A program made the position numbers and the translations under genes. A stretch of 34,981 nt of DNA, from the NCBI GenBank assembly GCA_900556785.1, contig USQK01000009.1, forward strand, positions 1-34,981, given 5' to 3'. This DNA comes from an uncultured Veillonella sp. (GTDB taxonomy: Bacteria > Bacillota > Negativicutes > Veillonellales > Veillonellaceae). This document shows positions 23,413 through 33,400 of the stretch, in pieces; position 1 is the stretch's first letter, and every line of letters starts with the position of its first letter. The notes beneath the pieces are model-generated. The model did not search any database, was not told where the DNA came from, and saw nothing but the letters and a program-made list of their open reading frames with translations.

Positions 23413-23481
23413 GAATTCTGTGTAATGTATTAGACCCAAAACTGTATTCAAACTTTAAATGCTGAATTCTATACAATGTAT
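23413..23481. repeat. Imperfect 18-bp direct repeats upstream of the molybdopterin-binding gene
   Basis: GAATTCTGTGTAATGTAT (23413-23430) recurs as GAATTCTATACAATGTAT (23464-23481), 15 of 18 identical and 51 bp apart. The first copy is about 22 bp upstream of the start codon, within the promoter-proximal region, so regulator binding is possible. Confidence 0.6.
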
Positions 23482-23633
23482 GTTATAACAACAAAATATA
23501 CCTAATCCTATTCTGAATTTCTTGCAAATTAGTTTATAAATATCTTCCAAATAAGACCTAAATAGTCTTATGTATTAATCATATAAAAATAGCTTTATAT
23601 ATGCTGTAACTCAAGTCACCTTATTCGGTAAGA

Positions 23634-24014
23634 TCAGATTGCACCGAGTATACGCGCAAGTAGTACACCAATCCAGCAAAGGATTAAGCCCCCTACAACT
23701 TGTACAAAGCCATAGAATAAGGCTTGTACATAGGACTCAGCCATCATGAGTTGTAACATTTCAAAGGCAAAGGTTGAAAATGTTGTAAATGCACCGAGTC
23801 CACCAACAACGAGGAAAAATCTCGCCAACTGCGATAAATCTGGCTTTTGCATATATAGACCTAGTACAAGGCCAATAATAAGGCAACCAATGAGGTTTAC
23901 TACAACCGTTCCATATGGAAAGGAACTCACCTTTGTCATAACCCATTCGCCAAGAGCCATGCGACACAACGCACCAACTGCGCCACCAATGGCAACTGCA
24001 ATGTATTTTTCCAT
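23634..24014 (-). CDS. crcB: Fluoride ion channel
   Basis: The 126-residue protein has the four-helix CrcB/FluC layout: GGAVGALCR at the N-terminus, the conserved Asn in VNLIGCLIIG (about 40-49) and the core motif GGLGAFTTFSTFAFE (about 71-85). CrcB forms dual-topology dimers that export fluoride. Length is normal. ATG follows AGGAGG. Here a single gene occurs, not the adjacent pair seen in some Firmicutes. The upstream region has no fluoride riboswitch core that I can see. Confidence 0.93.
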   Translation of the reverse strand: MEKYIAVAIGGAVGALCRMALGEWVMTKVSSFPYGTVVVNLIGCLIIGLVLGLYMQKPDLSQLARFFLVVGGLGAFTTFSTFAFEMLQLMMAESYVQALFYGFVQVVGGLILCWIGVLLARILGAI

Positions 24015-24166
24015 ATTGCCTCCTATACTTACAGTAGTATCCTACGATTTTCACAATCCGTGTAATTATCTGAAATAACCGATAAATATCTAGTTTTCTA
24101 TATTAGTCAACGACCAACAGTCTCAGTATACTATATTTAGAGAGCAGGGAAAAGAAAGGAATCCCT

Positions 24167-24556
24167 ATGAAACCTGCAACAACACCGTTAACTGAGCTGC
24201 GAATAAATACCTACGAAGACCCATTTTTACAACATCAATATGTGTGTTTAGGTCATAAAATTGCCAGCATTCGTATATCTCTAAATATGTCCCAACACGA
24301 GCTAGCACGCCACGTTGGTATTAGCCGCAGTTATTTGAGCAAGCTAGAGTGTGGCACAGGCATATCCGGCATGTCTTTAGAAATTTTATTTAAAATCGCT
24401 CAAGCATTCCAAATTGATGTAGCTCAGCTTGTAAGGTTGCGTATCATAGATTATAAAAGTTGCAATGCTCATCTTACGTCACACTACAAACGATTAGAGT
24501 TTCTAAATCATACGAGGAACAGTACACCAGCTAAAGCCGAGCCAAAACTAAGTTAA
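24167..24556 (+). CDS. XRE-family transcriptional regulator
   Basis: The 129-residue protein has one helix-turn-helix domain at about 26-82, with MSQHELARHVGISRSYLSKLE as its recognition core, slightly longer than 20 residues in total. The flanks are unstructured and basic, with no sensing domain. ATG is preceded by AAAGGA. A TATACT at 24127-24132 could be its -10. It is divergent from crcB and convergent with the GntR gene, so its targets cannot be guessed from position. Similar stand-alone XRE regulators often repress their own promoter. Confidence 0.85.
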   Translation: MKPATTPLTELRINTYEDPFLQHQYVCLGHKIASIRISLNMSQHELARHVGISRSYLSKLECGTGISGMSLEILFKIAQAFQIDVAQLVRLRIIDYKSCNAHLTSHYKRLEFLNHTRNSTPAKAEPKLS

Positions 24557-24588
24557 ATTAATCAAATACTCTAAAATCGATCCTACAG

Positions 24589-24614
24589 AAAAAGCCCCGC
24601 CAACGGTGGAGCCT
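24589..24614 (-). terminator. Terminator of the GntR gene
   Basis: On the minus strand a GC-rich stem (about 24594-24601 with 24605-24612, some G-U and one mismatch) is followed by T5. Confidence 0.7.
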
Positions 24615-24641
24615 TTCATATAGTATGCCCAATTAAAGGCA

Positions 24642-25349
24642 TTATACTTCATTAAGTTTTTTATGTTGTACCTCAGCATTTGCTTTTTTGAAGATAAATG
24701 CATTATTAATGTGCTGACGCATAGCATTTTCTGCTGCCACTTCATCATGACGCTCAATAGCATCTACGATATGATCATGTTCATCGTCGCAATCATGTGT
24801 ACGCACTGCATTGAAGGAGCTGATGTACATATCGCGATTAACGCGTTCACGGAAGCTCGCAAGGTATTCTACAACGCGTTCATTACCAGAGTAATGAGCG
24901 ATCATTGTATGGAATCGACTGTTTACTTCAACACGTTCTGTAGCATCTTCAATTTCATGCATTTCTTTACAAATTTCACGCAACTCTTTAATTTGTTCAT
25001 CAGTCGCATGACGGGCACAAAGTCGCGCACCAAGCCCTTCCATTACTTCACGCACTTGATACAATGCAATAATCTCTTCAGGAGTATCCGCTTTTACAGT
25101 AACACCCTTCCAAGGAACAATAACTACGAGATTATCTTTAGCCAATTTACGGAATGCTTCACGAACAGGTGTAGCACTCACTTGCAATTGTTCTGCAATT
25201 TTTACTTCGTTAAGCTTTTCTTGTGGCATCAATTCGCCTGTTAAGATAGCTGTTTTTAATGTTAAATAAACTTGTTCACTAAGCGGTAATCTTTCAATAG
25301 AGTCCACAGCGGACAATTTGTATTTATCTTTAGAATCTTGTCGTCCCAT
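24642..25349 (-). CDS. GntR-family (FadR/FCD subgroup) transcriptional regulator
   Basis: The 235-residue protein has an N-terminal winged helix (about 20-85; QVSATPVREAFRKLAKDNLV is the typical recognition segment) and a C-terminal all-helical FCD domain (about 90-220). FCD metal or ligand residues are plausible in SRFHTMIAHYSGN and DEHDHIVDAIERHD. FCD regulators often sense organic acids such as lactate, pyruvate or gluconate, but no metabolic gene is adjacent. ATG follows AGGGGA. The SD lies in a 15-bp tandem duplication. A link to lutABC would be speculation. Confidence 0.9.
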   Translation of the reverse strand: MGRQDSKDKYKLSAVDSIERLPLSEQVYLTLKTAILTGELMPQEKLNEVKIAEQLQVSATPVREAFRKLAKDNLVVIVPWKGVTVKADTPEEIIALYQVREVMEGLGARLCARHATDEQIKELREICKEMHEIEDATERVEVNSRFHTMIAHYSGNERVVEYLASFRERVNRDMYISSFNAVRTHDCDDEHDHIVDAIERHDEVAAENAMRQHINNAFIFKKANAEVQHKKLNEV

Positions 25350-25352
25350 TAA

Positions 25353-25389
25353 TATCCCCTAATCTTATATCCCCTAATCTTATATCCCG
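25353..25389 (-). repeat. Tandem duplication of the GntR gene's ribosome binding site region
   Basis: A 15-bp unit (TATCCCCTAATCTTA on the plus strand) occurs at 25353-25367 and 25368-25382, then the first 7 bases appear again with a C-to-G change at the end. On the minus strand each unit contains an AGGGGA Shine-Dalgarno sequence; only the copy nearest the ATG has correct spacing. Confidence 0.9.
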
Positions 25390-25494
25390 TCAAATCATTC
25401 GTACTTTCAAAGAACGGCTAAAATGAGTATAATATATTGTACGATATATTTTGTATTTTGAATAAATATGTTATATGTGATTTAGTACATATAG

Positions 25495-25500
25495 TATAAT
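25495..25500 (+). promoter_or_regulatory. Probable -10 box of the lipid kinase gene
   Basis: A perfect TATAAT lies 80 bases upstream of the ATG. No strong -35 was found. Confidence 0.4.
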
Positions 25501-25580
25501 TATAGAGCTCACATCTAAGACTGTCAATTTAACGATAGATAATAGCTATATCTCATTTTTGAAAGTAAGGAAGTTGTACC

Positions 25581-26522
25581 ATGAGCCGTTGTTTAGTTAT
25601 CATAAATCCTGTATCAGGTGGCGGTGCGGCACGTCGCTATGCCCTCGATTTACAATGGAAATTGAGCACCTTGTTTGAAACGATTGAGGTCAAATTCACT
25701 ACTGGTGAAGGCGATGCTACACGTTTCGCAAAGGATGCTTGCGAACGCGGATTCGATGCTGTATTCTGCATGGGCGGTGACGGCACCGTAAATGAAACCG
25801 TTAACGGTATTGCCCAAGGTGGCTTTAAATCTACCTTTGGTTTCATTCCTGTTGGTACTGTAAACGATATGTCTCGTGCCCTTGGTATTCATCAGAATCC
25901 AACACAGGCGATCAAACGTATTGATATCAATCAAACACGTACCATTGATATCGGTCGTTGTAACAACAAATATTTCTGCAATAATATCGCAGCCGGTGTT
26001 ATTCCAAAGGTAATCGAAGAGGTTACCCCAAAGGAAAAAAGCATTTTAGGCCCTCTAGCCTACTTCTTACGCGCAGGGCAAGCCTTATTTACAACAAAGG
26101 ACTACACATATCGCATCAAAACAGAGAATGACGATTTTATCTGTAAATCCCCACTCGTTCTTGCATTGCTCACCAATGTAGTATCTAGCTTTGAACGCTT
26201 CATGCCAGAAGCATCTGTAGATGATGGTTATATGCGCATCATAATATTCAAGGAATACTTCATCCTCGATATACTCAGCGTATTGCCACTTATCATTAGT
26301 GGTGCCATCTACAACTCCCGTTATACAACAACACTAACTGTGAAAAAGGCTCATATTGAGTTATTATCTAATATCGGTGATTTACCTACTAATATGGATG
26401 GCGACCAAGGCCCATCCATGCCAGTAGATATCGAAGTATTGCCACGGGTTCTAAAAGTATTTGCCCCAGCAAAACACAAAAAGAAAAAGGCTTTGAATTT
26501 GCCTATACTACCACATATCTAA
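25581..26522 (+). CDS. Diacylglycerol/lipid kinase family protein
   Basis: The 313-residue protein has the DAGK catalytic domain. Visible motifs are INPVSGGG (8-15), GGDGTVNE (65-72, nucleotide and metal binding) and PVGTVND (90-96). The C-terminal beta domain includes EASVDDGYM and NMDGDQGP, the usual lipid-kinase DGE-type region. DgkB-type enzymes phosphorylate diacylglycerol to recycle it into phospholipid; YegS and sphingoid-base kinases are relatives. Substrate is not determined. It ends in a basic tail (KHKKKKALN). ATG follows AAGGAAG. Own promoter and strong terminator, so it is monocistronic. Confidence 0.88.
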   Translation: MSRCLVIINPVSGGGAARRYALDLQWKLSTLFETIEVKFTTGEGDATRFAKDACERGFDAVFCMGGDGTVNETVNGIAQGGFKSTFGFIPVGTVNDMSRALGIHQNPTQAIKRIDINQTRTIDIGRCNNKYFCNNIAAGVIPKVIEEVTPKEKSILGPLAYFLRAGQALFTTKDYTYRIKTENDDFICKSPLVLALLTNVVSSFERFMPEASVDDGYMRIIIFKEYFILDILSVLPLIISGAIYNSRYTTTLTVKKAHIELLSNIGDLPTNMDGDQGPSMPVDIEVLPRVLKVFAPAKHKKKKALNLPILPHI

Positions 26523-26572
26523 TAAATTGTAGAGAAATCTACAGGACAAAACTATATAACAATCTATAACAT

Positions 26573-26605
26573 AAAAGCTCTCTATTCAAGAATAGAGAGC
26601 TTTTT
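26573..26605. terminator. Bidirectional terminator
   Basis: A perfect 14-bp stem (26573-26586 with 26591-26604) has a 4-base CAAG loop and is followed by T on the plus strand. It ends the lipid kinase gene, and may also end addBA on the minus strand. Confidence 0.9.
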
Positions 26606-26688
26606 ATGTTCATTACCTTATAGGAATACCTACCTAGTCCCTGCATATTTCTCATGCATAGCACTAAGTTAAGCACATACTTACAAGG

Positions 26689-29600
26689 CTAGTCTATGAT
26701 GATAGCATCATGCAAACGGAAGCTATAGATATAAGATGCTTTCACAGGCATCCCCGTCAATCGCTCTAATGCCTCTTTATAGAGATCCATTTGTATTTTA
26801 TAGCGCTTGATGAGGTCTTCCCCAGATTTGACGCGGTCCGTCTTGTAATCTACAAGAACCCACTCACCGTCCTCTTCAAAGGCAGTATCGATAATACCTT
26901 GGAGGAATAGATTTTCGCCGTCCTCTAAGGTATCGTATACGCGTTTCCCTTCAAAAAGCATACTAAACGGCAATTCACGCTCAATACGCTTCGCATCGAT
27001 AAGACGCTTTCCAAGGTCAGAACTAAAGAATTTATATAGACTTGTATCGCTTAATAGATTTCGTTCTTCCTCTGTGAAAGTCCCTTTCGTTACAAGTGCA
27101 TCAAGCTCTTTCGTTAAAGAAGCTTGGGTATACTGCGCAAGAGGTAGCCATTGCATGGCCTCATGCATCAAGGTACCCCATTGAGCCCCTGTCAACACAT
27201 CCTCTTCGGACTGTAATGCTTGTGGTTTGCGACCGAATACAGAATTCGCTAAATCATCGGATTGACCTAAAATCGTACCTGAAACAGCTCGTTGAGAGCC
27301 AGCCTCTACCATATCTACTGCTTCAGTAGGTGTATTAAGAGTATCAATTGTCCCTGCTTCTAGTTCTCGTTCTTGGAATCGTCGTTTTAATTCACTAACA
27401 GAGATTTTAGCAGTGCGACGTGTGGCATCACTGTACGGATAGGTATAGTTAAAGCGATCTACTATTTCCTGCGGTAATTCCACAGAGTTAACAGCTTGTA
27501 ATTCTCGTACCTTATTGATGGTAGTTTCATCGATATCTGCTTTATAATCGAGATCACCATAAAGAGAGCCATCGTGAATTTCAACCTTGATACGACATTT
27601 CTTGTCTGGTAAGTCAAAATAGGTAGGCCCTTCGTACTCAATGGCTACACGCAATGGATTGCCGCCGTCTAAATGACGAGCAAAGCCCATAATGAGCCAG
27701 TCTAAGTATGTATTAGCTTGGGTGATAATATCCGTTGGCAATTGTTGGCCTTCTACAGAGGCAGCATTTTTAATGAGTTCACCTAATGTGCTCAACCCAC
27801 CCTTAGAATTTTTAAAGCCTTTCACAAAGCCCGTCATAAATAACTTATCTCGCGCCCGTGTTAATGCTACATAAAGAATACGCTGTTCCTCGGCTTTCAG
27901 GGCTGCCTCTTTGACATCTTTCACATAGAACCACGGCATAGTTGGGAAGGATACTCGAATATCTGGGAAGTACCCCTTTAAGCCAAGACCTGCGTTCTTA
28001 TCGATAAGAAGCTCAGAGCGAAGGTCCATCATATTGAATTTCTTTTGCATCCCAGATAGGAATACAACAGGGAACTCGAGACCCTTACTCTTGTGGATAG
28101 TCATAAGACGCACTACATTATCCGCTTCGCTTACCACATTGGCAAGAGGCATATCTTGGTTACTATCACGCAAGCTTTCAACAAAGCGCAAGAATCTAAA
28201 GAGACCACGGAAGCCAGAGGCTTCATACCCTTTAGCGCGGTCATATAAGGCGAGCACATTTGCTCGACGCACAAGACCATTCGGCATAGCCCCTACATAA
28301 TTTACGTAATCTTGAGATTCGTAAATATCCCACAATAAATCGGTCACACCGTGACGACGCGACAAGGTACGCCAACGCTCCATATGTCCAATAAAGGATA
28401 ATAAGCGCTCATCTTGAGCCTCTTCTGCATAAGCTGGCATGAGAGACCACAATGAACCCTCACCAGAGAGACGCAAAGCACCTAATTCGTTTGCATCAAG
28501 CCCAACTAATCCAGAGTGCAATACCGCTGCCATCGGCAAGTCTTGTTCAGGATTGTCTATGATGGATAGCAACGCTAGTAAAAGCTGAATTTCTTGGGCT
28601 TCAAAATACCCATCCCGTTCATTTACCACCGCAGGGATACCTGCTTGGCGCATGGCCTCTACGGCACGGGTGCCCCACCCCGCCAAGGATCTGCGCAAAA
28701 TCGCAAAGTCTCGCCACTCGATTTGACGGAATGTACCATCTGGATTTTGCACCTGCTTCTTAGCAGCGTGAATTTCCTTAATCTTTTGAATAATGAAATC
28801 TAGCTCGCGTTCGTTGTTCTCAGGGTCATCCCCTTCGTCTTCATCGCTTTCACTAGCACCGAGGGTATCCTTGCTCACATCTAAAAGCTGCAATTCAACA
28901 TCGCCTCCAACCCAGTCCTCAGGCGCATTCTCTACGATACGGCCAGGAATGAGGGATTCAGCCTCAGTATAATTGAGCTCCGCCGCCTCTTCTGTCATAA
29001 TTTGATAGAACAAGAAATTCGTGGCAGCCAAGATATTTTCGTGAGATCGGAAGTTCTTCGCTAGGTCGATACGGCGCTCTACCGCCTCATTACCACCGTA
29101 GGTGTTATATTTCTCCATAAATAGAGAACTGTCCGCCATACGGAAGCTATAAATAGCCTGCTTCACGTCACCCACGTAGAACCGATTATCGACGCGAGAA
29201 ATCAAGTTGATAATCGTCTCTTGCACACCGTTCGTATCTTGGTATTCGTCGACCATGATCTCTTTGAAAGTATCTTGCAGCTCCTTCGCCACGTCAGACG
29301 GCTGAGGATCATCCTCTGTACCAGGCTCAACGAGAAGGGCTAAACATAGATGCTCCAAGTCACTAAAGTCCATAATGCCTTGCTCTTGCTTCATGTCCCG
29401 ATACGCCTTATGGAACGCAATGGTGAGCTCCACAAGACCTTCAATGATAGGATATTGAGCTTTGAACTGCTCTTGCAAGGTAGCTTCTGGCACTGTGAAT
29501 ACAGAAGCTTGCATGGCTTTTAGGTCATCCTTATTTTGAGCACCTAAGGATTTAAACTCAGCTACTAATATAGGGTCATAGGATTGAGCCTCTTTTGAAC

Positions 29601-30489
29601 CCATGCGGAACTGATCTTTAATAAAGGTGTCTATATGCTTACACGCTTCGCCCATATCATCCCAGGTTTGAGCATTTGAAAGCATGCCTAGTGCAGCCAA
29701 TTGGTTATCATATATGTTTTGCCATTTATGAGGCCCCACTGGATCTAGCAAGATTTGTTCCATCCGCTCTAAGCGCTCACGAATACGGTCTATAACAGCT
29801 ATATGTTGATCCCACATATATTGGCCCCATAGCGTATCGCTTGGGTTTATTTCCATTGCCTCTTTATAAGGTGCTAATGCTTTACGTAGCCATCCATCAG
29901 GATTAGCAAGGGACATAGCGTAGTTATACAAAGACATAATCTTTGCCGTTAAGCCTGCATCAGATTTATCATCGCTGAAAAAGTCCGCCAATTCATAGAT
30001 ATTATAAAGGCCTTCTTCATAGGATTTAGTTAATAAATCGGCTAATACCTCTTGTTGCAAGAGTGCCATTTCTGCTTCGTTACCGATGCGAGCCGTTGGA
30101 TTAATGTCGAGCTTGTAGAAATAAGAACGAATTACCCATTGGCAGAAAGAATGCAACGTAGAGATATGAGCAGATGGTAAGAGATTAAGCTGTCGTTCAA
30201 GACGCTGCTGCATAGCCTCATCATCAGTAGACTCCATGGCTTTTGCTAAGGCAAGCCCAATACGAGCACTCATCTCTTGTGCCGCCGCCTTTGTAAAGGT
30301 TACAACCATGAGCTCTTGCACAGATAAAGGATTATCCATATCTTTAAGACGCGTAATAATACGCTCTACGAGAACAGCAGTCTTACCTGAGCCAGCCGCT
30401 GCCGCTACGAGCAAGGTTTGATTATCTAAGGACGAATCCTTAGGCGCTATGATGGCAGACTCCTGCTCTGGCGTCCATTTAACACCCAT
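26689..30489 (-). CDS. addA: ATP-dependent helicase/nuclease subunit A (AddA)
   Basis: With the start at ATG 30489 the protein has 1266 residues, normal for AddA. A GTG at 30498 lies within the GGAGGTG ribosome binding site and is rejected. UvrD-type helicase motifs are visible: WTPEQ (Q motif, 5-9), Walker A AAGSGKT (31-37), VDEYQDTN (motif II, near 415) and VALTRARDKL near 880. The C-terminal RecB-type nuclease has WVLVDYKTDRV near 1230. With AddB it unwinds and degrades double-strand ends to a Chi-like site for RecA repair. Its start overlaps the end of addB by 11 bp, so translation is coupled. Confidence 0.95.
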   Translation of the reverse strand: MGVKWTPEQESAIIAPKDSSLDNQTLLVAAAAGSGKTAVLVERIITRLKDMDNPLSVQELMVVTFTKAAAQEMSARIGLALAKAMESTDDEAMQQRLERQLNLLPSAHISTLHSFCQWVIRSYFYKLDINPTARIGNEAEMALLQQEVLADLLTKSYEEGLYNIYELADFFSDDKSDAGLTAKIMSLYNYAMSLANPDGWLRKALAPYKEAMEINPSDTLWGQYMWDQHIAVIDRIRERLERMEQILLDPVGPHKWQNIYDNQLAALGMLSNAQTWDDMGEACKHIDTFIKDQFRMGSKEAQSYDPILVAEFKSLGAQNKDDLKAMQASVFTVPEATLQEQFKAQYPIIEGLVELTIAFHKAYRDMKQEQGIMDFSDLEHLCLALLVEPGTEDDPQPSDVAKELQDTFKEIMVDEYQDTNGVQETIINLISRVDNRFYVGDVKQAIYSFRMADSSLFMEKYNTYGGNEAVERRIDLAKNFRSHENILAATNFLFYQIMTEEAAELNYTEAESLIPGRIVENAPEDWVGGDVELQLLDVSKDTLGASESDEDEGDDPENNERELDFIIQKIKEIHAAKKQVQNPDGTFRQIEWRDFAILRRSLAGWGTRAVEAMRQAGIPAVVNERDGYFEAQEIQLLLALLSIIDNPEQDLPMAAVLHSGLVGLDANELGALRLSGEGSLWSLMPAYAEEAQDERLLSFIGHMERWRTLSRRHGVTDLLWDIYESQDYVNYVGAMPNGLVRRANVLALYDRAKGYEASGFRGLFRFLRFVESLRDSNQDMPLANVVSEADNVVRLMTIHKSKGLEFPVVFLSGMQKKFNMMDLRSELLIDKNAGLGLKGYFPDIRVSFPTMPWFYVKDVKEAALKAEEQRILYVALTRARDKLFMTGFVKGFKNSKGGLSTLGELIKNAASVEGQQLPTDIITQANTYLDWLIMGFARHLDGGNPLRVAIEYEGPTYFDLPDKKCRIKVEIHDGSLYGDLDYKADIDETTINKVRELQAVNSVELPQEIVDRFNYTYPYSDATRRTAKISVSELKRRFQERELEAGTIDTLNTPTEAVDMVEAGSQRAVSGTILGQSDDLANSVFGRKPQALQSEEDVLTGAQWGTLMHEAMQWLPLAQYTQASLTKELDALVTKGTFTEEERNLLSDTSLYKFFSSDLGKRLIDAKRIERELPFSMLFEGKRVYDTLEDGENLFLQGIIDTAFEEDGEWVLVDYKTDRVKSGEDLIKRYKIQMDLYKEALERLTGMPVKASYIYSFRLHDAIIID

Positions 30490-33400
30490 GGTTTTCACCT
30501 CCTTCGTTAAGAACCTCTTTCATCCGTTCTAGTGCATCATCTTCGGATAATCTAGATAAGTAATTATATCGGTTACGGCTAGAGTCAAAACGGCATACAG
30601 TGTTGTAATCACAGTATGTACAAGGTCTATTCTTATTTAACTGGTACGGCTGAATTGGAAATTGACCATCCCCGATGTTGCGACCGATGTCAGCCATGAC
30701 GTGGTTGGTATAACGGCACATTACATCAAACTCGCCGGTGTTCTTAACCTTATGTAAATCTCTGCTAGAAATCGTTTGATCCTTTTTCGTAGCAATCGGT
30801 ACATATGGACCTCGTTTAGCTCCGTAGGATAAGAACTTATTATCTATATGCGTTAACAACTCAATATCATCGGAGAAGTAGCCGCTATTATGCCATGCGT
30901 CGCTTTCCTTAGCTAAAGCTACTGCATCCTCATAGGATAGAGGCGCGCCAGCAGGGATTTTAGGGTTCTTCACATAGGAATACACCACAGCTGCAGGAGC
31001 CATAGATTGTCCTTGCGTGTTACCATAAGCGGATTCTAAGGCTAACAGATAGGTCATGAGCTGCAATTTAAGACCATAGTACACATCTTGGGCTGTTACA
31101 TGAGCGCCACCCGATTTGTAGTCAATAACCATGCCATAAGTTTGACCATCTCGAGTATATTCATCGATGCGGTCAATTTGACCAATAAGGCGTAAATAAC
31201 GGTCTTCCCCAAGAGGCACGCGAATCGGATTCCAGCCGCCTTGACGGCCAAAATCTTGCTCTAAGTATTTTGTATCAAAATCACTGCGCTTGGACCACTC
31301 TACAAGGCGGTCTACCGTCACATGTAATGTTCGTTGTACACGCTGCTCGATAGCCTTTTGGTAGGCATCGCTCGTTTCCTCACCAGCCTGATTTTCTTGT
31401 AAAATCTCATCGGCCACAGAGCGACATAAATTTTGTTGCTCCTCTTCATTGAGATCACGCCATTGTTTATTATTTTCTAATAGATAATTGCCTAAACGCT
31501 CTAAATTAGCATGTAAGAATGTACCAATTTCAGGGGCCCCAAAGGAGCGTACACGACGTGGCTCTAGCTTCAAACCATATTGAGCATAGAACTTAAATGG
31601 ACATTGTTGGTATCTCTCTAGGCGTGTTACAGAACCTGACATATAGCCTTTAGATAAGAATAATCCATTTACTAAATCCTTCGTAATGACCGGCACATCG
31701 TTATTGTCTCGAATACCACGAGACACCTCTCCTAAACGAGGGCGGTAGATATCGCTTTCACGAGCCCAATTATAAAGGCCCCACCACATTGGGTTAACTT
31801 CATGACCACTAAAGAGAGCACCCCAGCGCTCAGATAATAGAGACAAACTTTGTAAAGGTCTCCATACATAATCAGCCTCGGTATCAGGCGTAATAGAGAG
31901 CGGTATATCTACGGCTTTATCTACATAACCAAGTGATTCTAAGCGCTTCACCACGAGGGATGGTTCAAGGCCTGTACCATCTTCACCAGAGCTTGCATAG
32001 GACAAGGTCAACGAATCGGATGCCCGTGTCATAGCTAAATATAGTAGGAAGTTCTCGTTGAAAGCCTTCGGCAAAGCCCCTTCAGCCAAGGTAATGCCTG
32101 CATCGGCCAATTCTTGGCGTTCCTTATCCTTGATAAGTCCTTCATCGCCCATGCTCTGTGGGAAAACACCTCGGTTGAGGCCCATGACGAACACCTTAGG
32201 CCACCATTGACTATAGCCACGTTCGATGGTGGTAATCACTACATGGTCCAAGGACGGAGGAATCATGGAGTAATTTACATCACTCAAGCCTTCTTCAAGG
32301 AGTAGCATCATCTCATCCAAAGTCAATATTTCGTCCTTCATGACCATAGAAATTTCGTCTATGAAAGAAACAACCGCATTGTACATCTGTTCATGACTAG
32401 CTTTAGACTCTTGATCACCTACAGTTTCTGCGTCCTTCGCCCATTCATAGAGGCGCTGTGGCACTTGCAAGATTTCTAAGAGACCATAGAGTTGTTCGCC
32501 CCATTCTGCCCCCGTATGGCCTTCGCTATGAGCGGCAAAGTCAAACCACGGAGATAATATATCCATAATGGTCTGTCTTGCTTGATTAATACGGGCTCTA
32601 CGAGGTGCATCTAAGTGACTTTCTTCATCTTGCCCCTCATGGAATCCTCGTAGATACGGCCAGCTTTCACGTTCCCATTTATAATGGTCGATACCAAACT
32701 CGAGCACATAGTTCTCTAATTCATCTACGGCCTCACGAGTAAGAGGCATCAAGTCCGTTTTCAGCAAAAGGAACATGCTGTCTCGGCTGTAACTATGGCG
32801 CACAATATCAAAGAGAGCCGTCAATAATTCGCCTAAGGGATGATTTTTCATAGGACGTTGGCGGTCGATAAAGTGCGGGATTCCGTAGCGAGTAAAGACC
32901 TTTTCCAAGGTATCTCCGTATGTTTCGGACTCGCGAAGCATAATACATACATCGCGGTAACGAGCCTCTGGAGAGGACTCCACATAGGCTAAAATACGGC
33001 GAGCCACCGCGTCAGCTTCCCGTTCTCTGTTATAGCCACGAATAAGCGGTATCGTAGTATCTGTAGAATTTTGCTTACTAGGGCTAGTAAAGTAGTTCGC
33101 CTCTAACTCTTGAACTATTTGAGGACCTCTCTTGCCGTTAAATCCGACCCAATTAATACGAGTACCATAACGAGCCACTAGGGTATCATAAATCTCCAAA
33201 GGACGACTAAAGAGATGTTCCCCTCGACGAGCGAGATTTAACGCCTTCGGAGCCATCGGTAAGTCAATGGTTATAACCGCTTCCTTAGCCAAATCAAACA
33301 AGGTATAGATCAACTCATAGTGTGTAGGTGTAAACCAATGGAATCCATCGATAAAGACATGGCTATTTTCCATCAGTGGAGACTGTGGCAAGGCCTCAAC

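Noticed and set aside
22808..23413. 201-codon plus-strand ORF opposite the molybdopterin-binding gene
   Set aside because: It is a shadow with Ser/Pro-rich composition and no ribosome binding site; the minus-strand frame has clear family motifs.
24015..24120. Fluoride riboswitch upstream of crcB
   Set aside because: The minus-strand leader does not show the conserved GGNGAUGG core or its pseudoknot partner.
24663..25244. 193-codon plus-strand ORF opposite the GntR gene
   Set aside because: Composition is unusual (Phe, Cys, Ile rich), it has no ribosome binding site, and the opposite strand encodes a complete FCD regulator.
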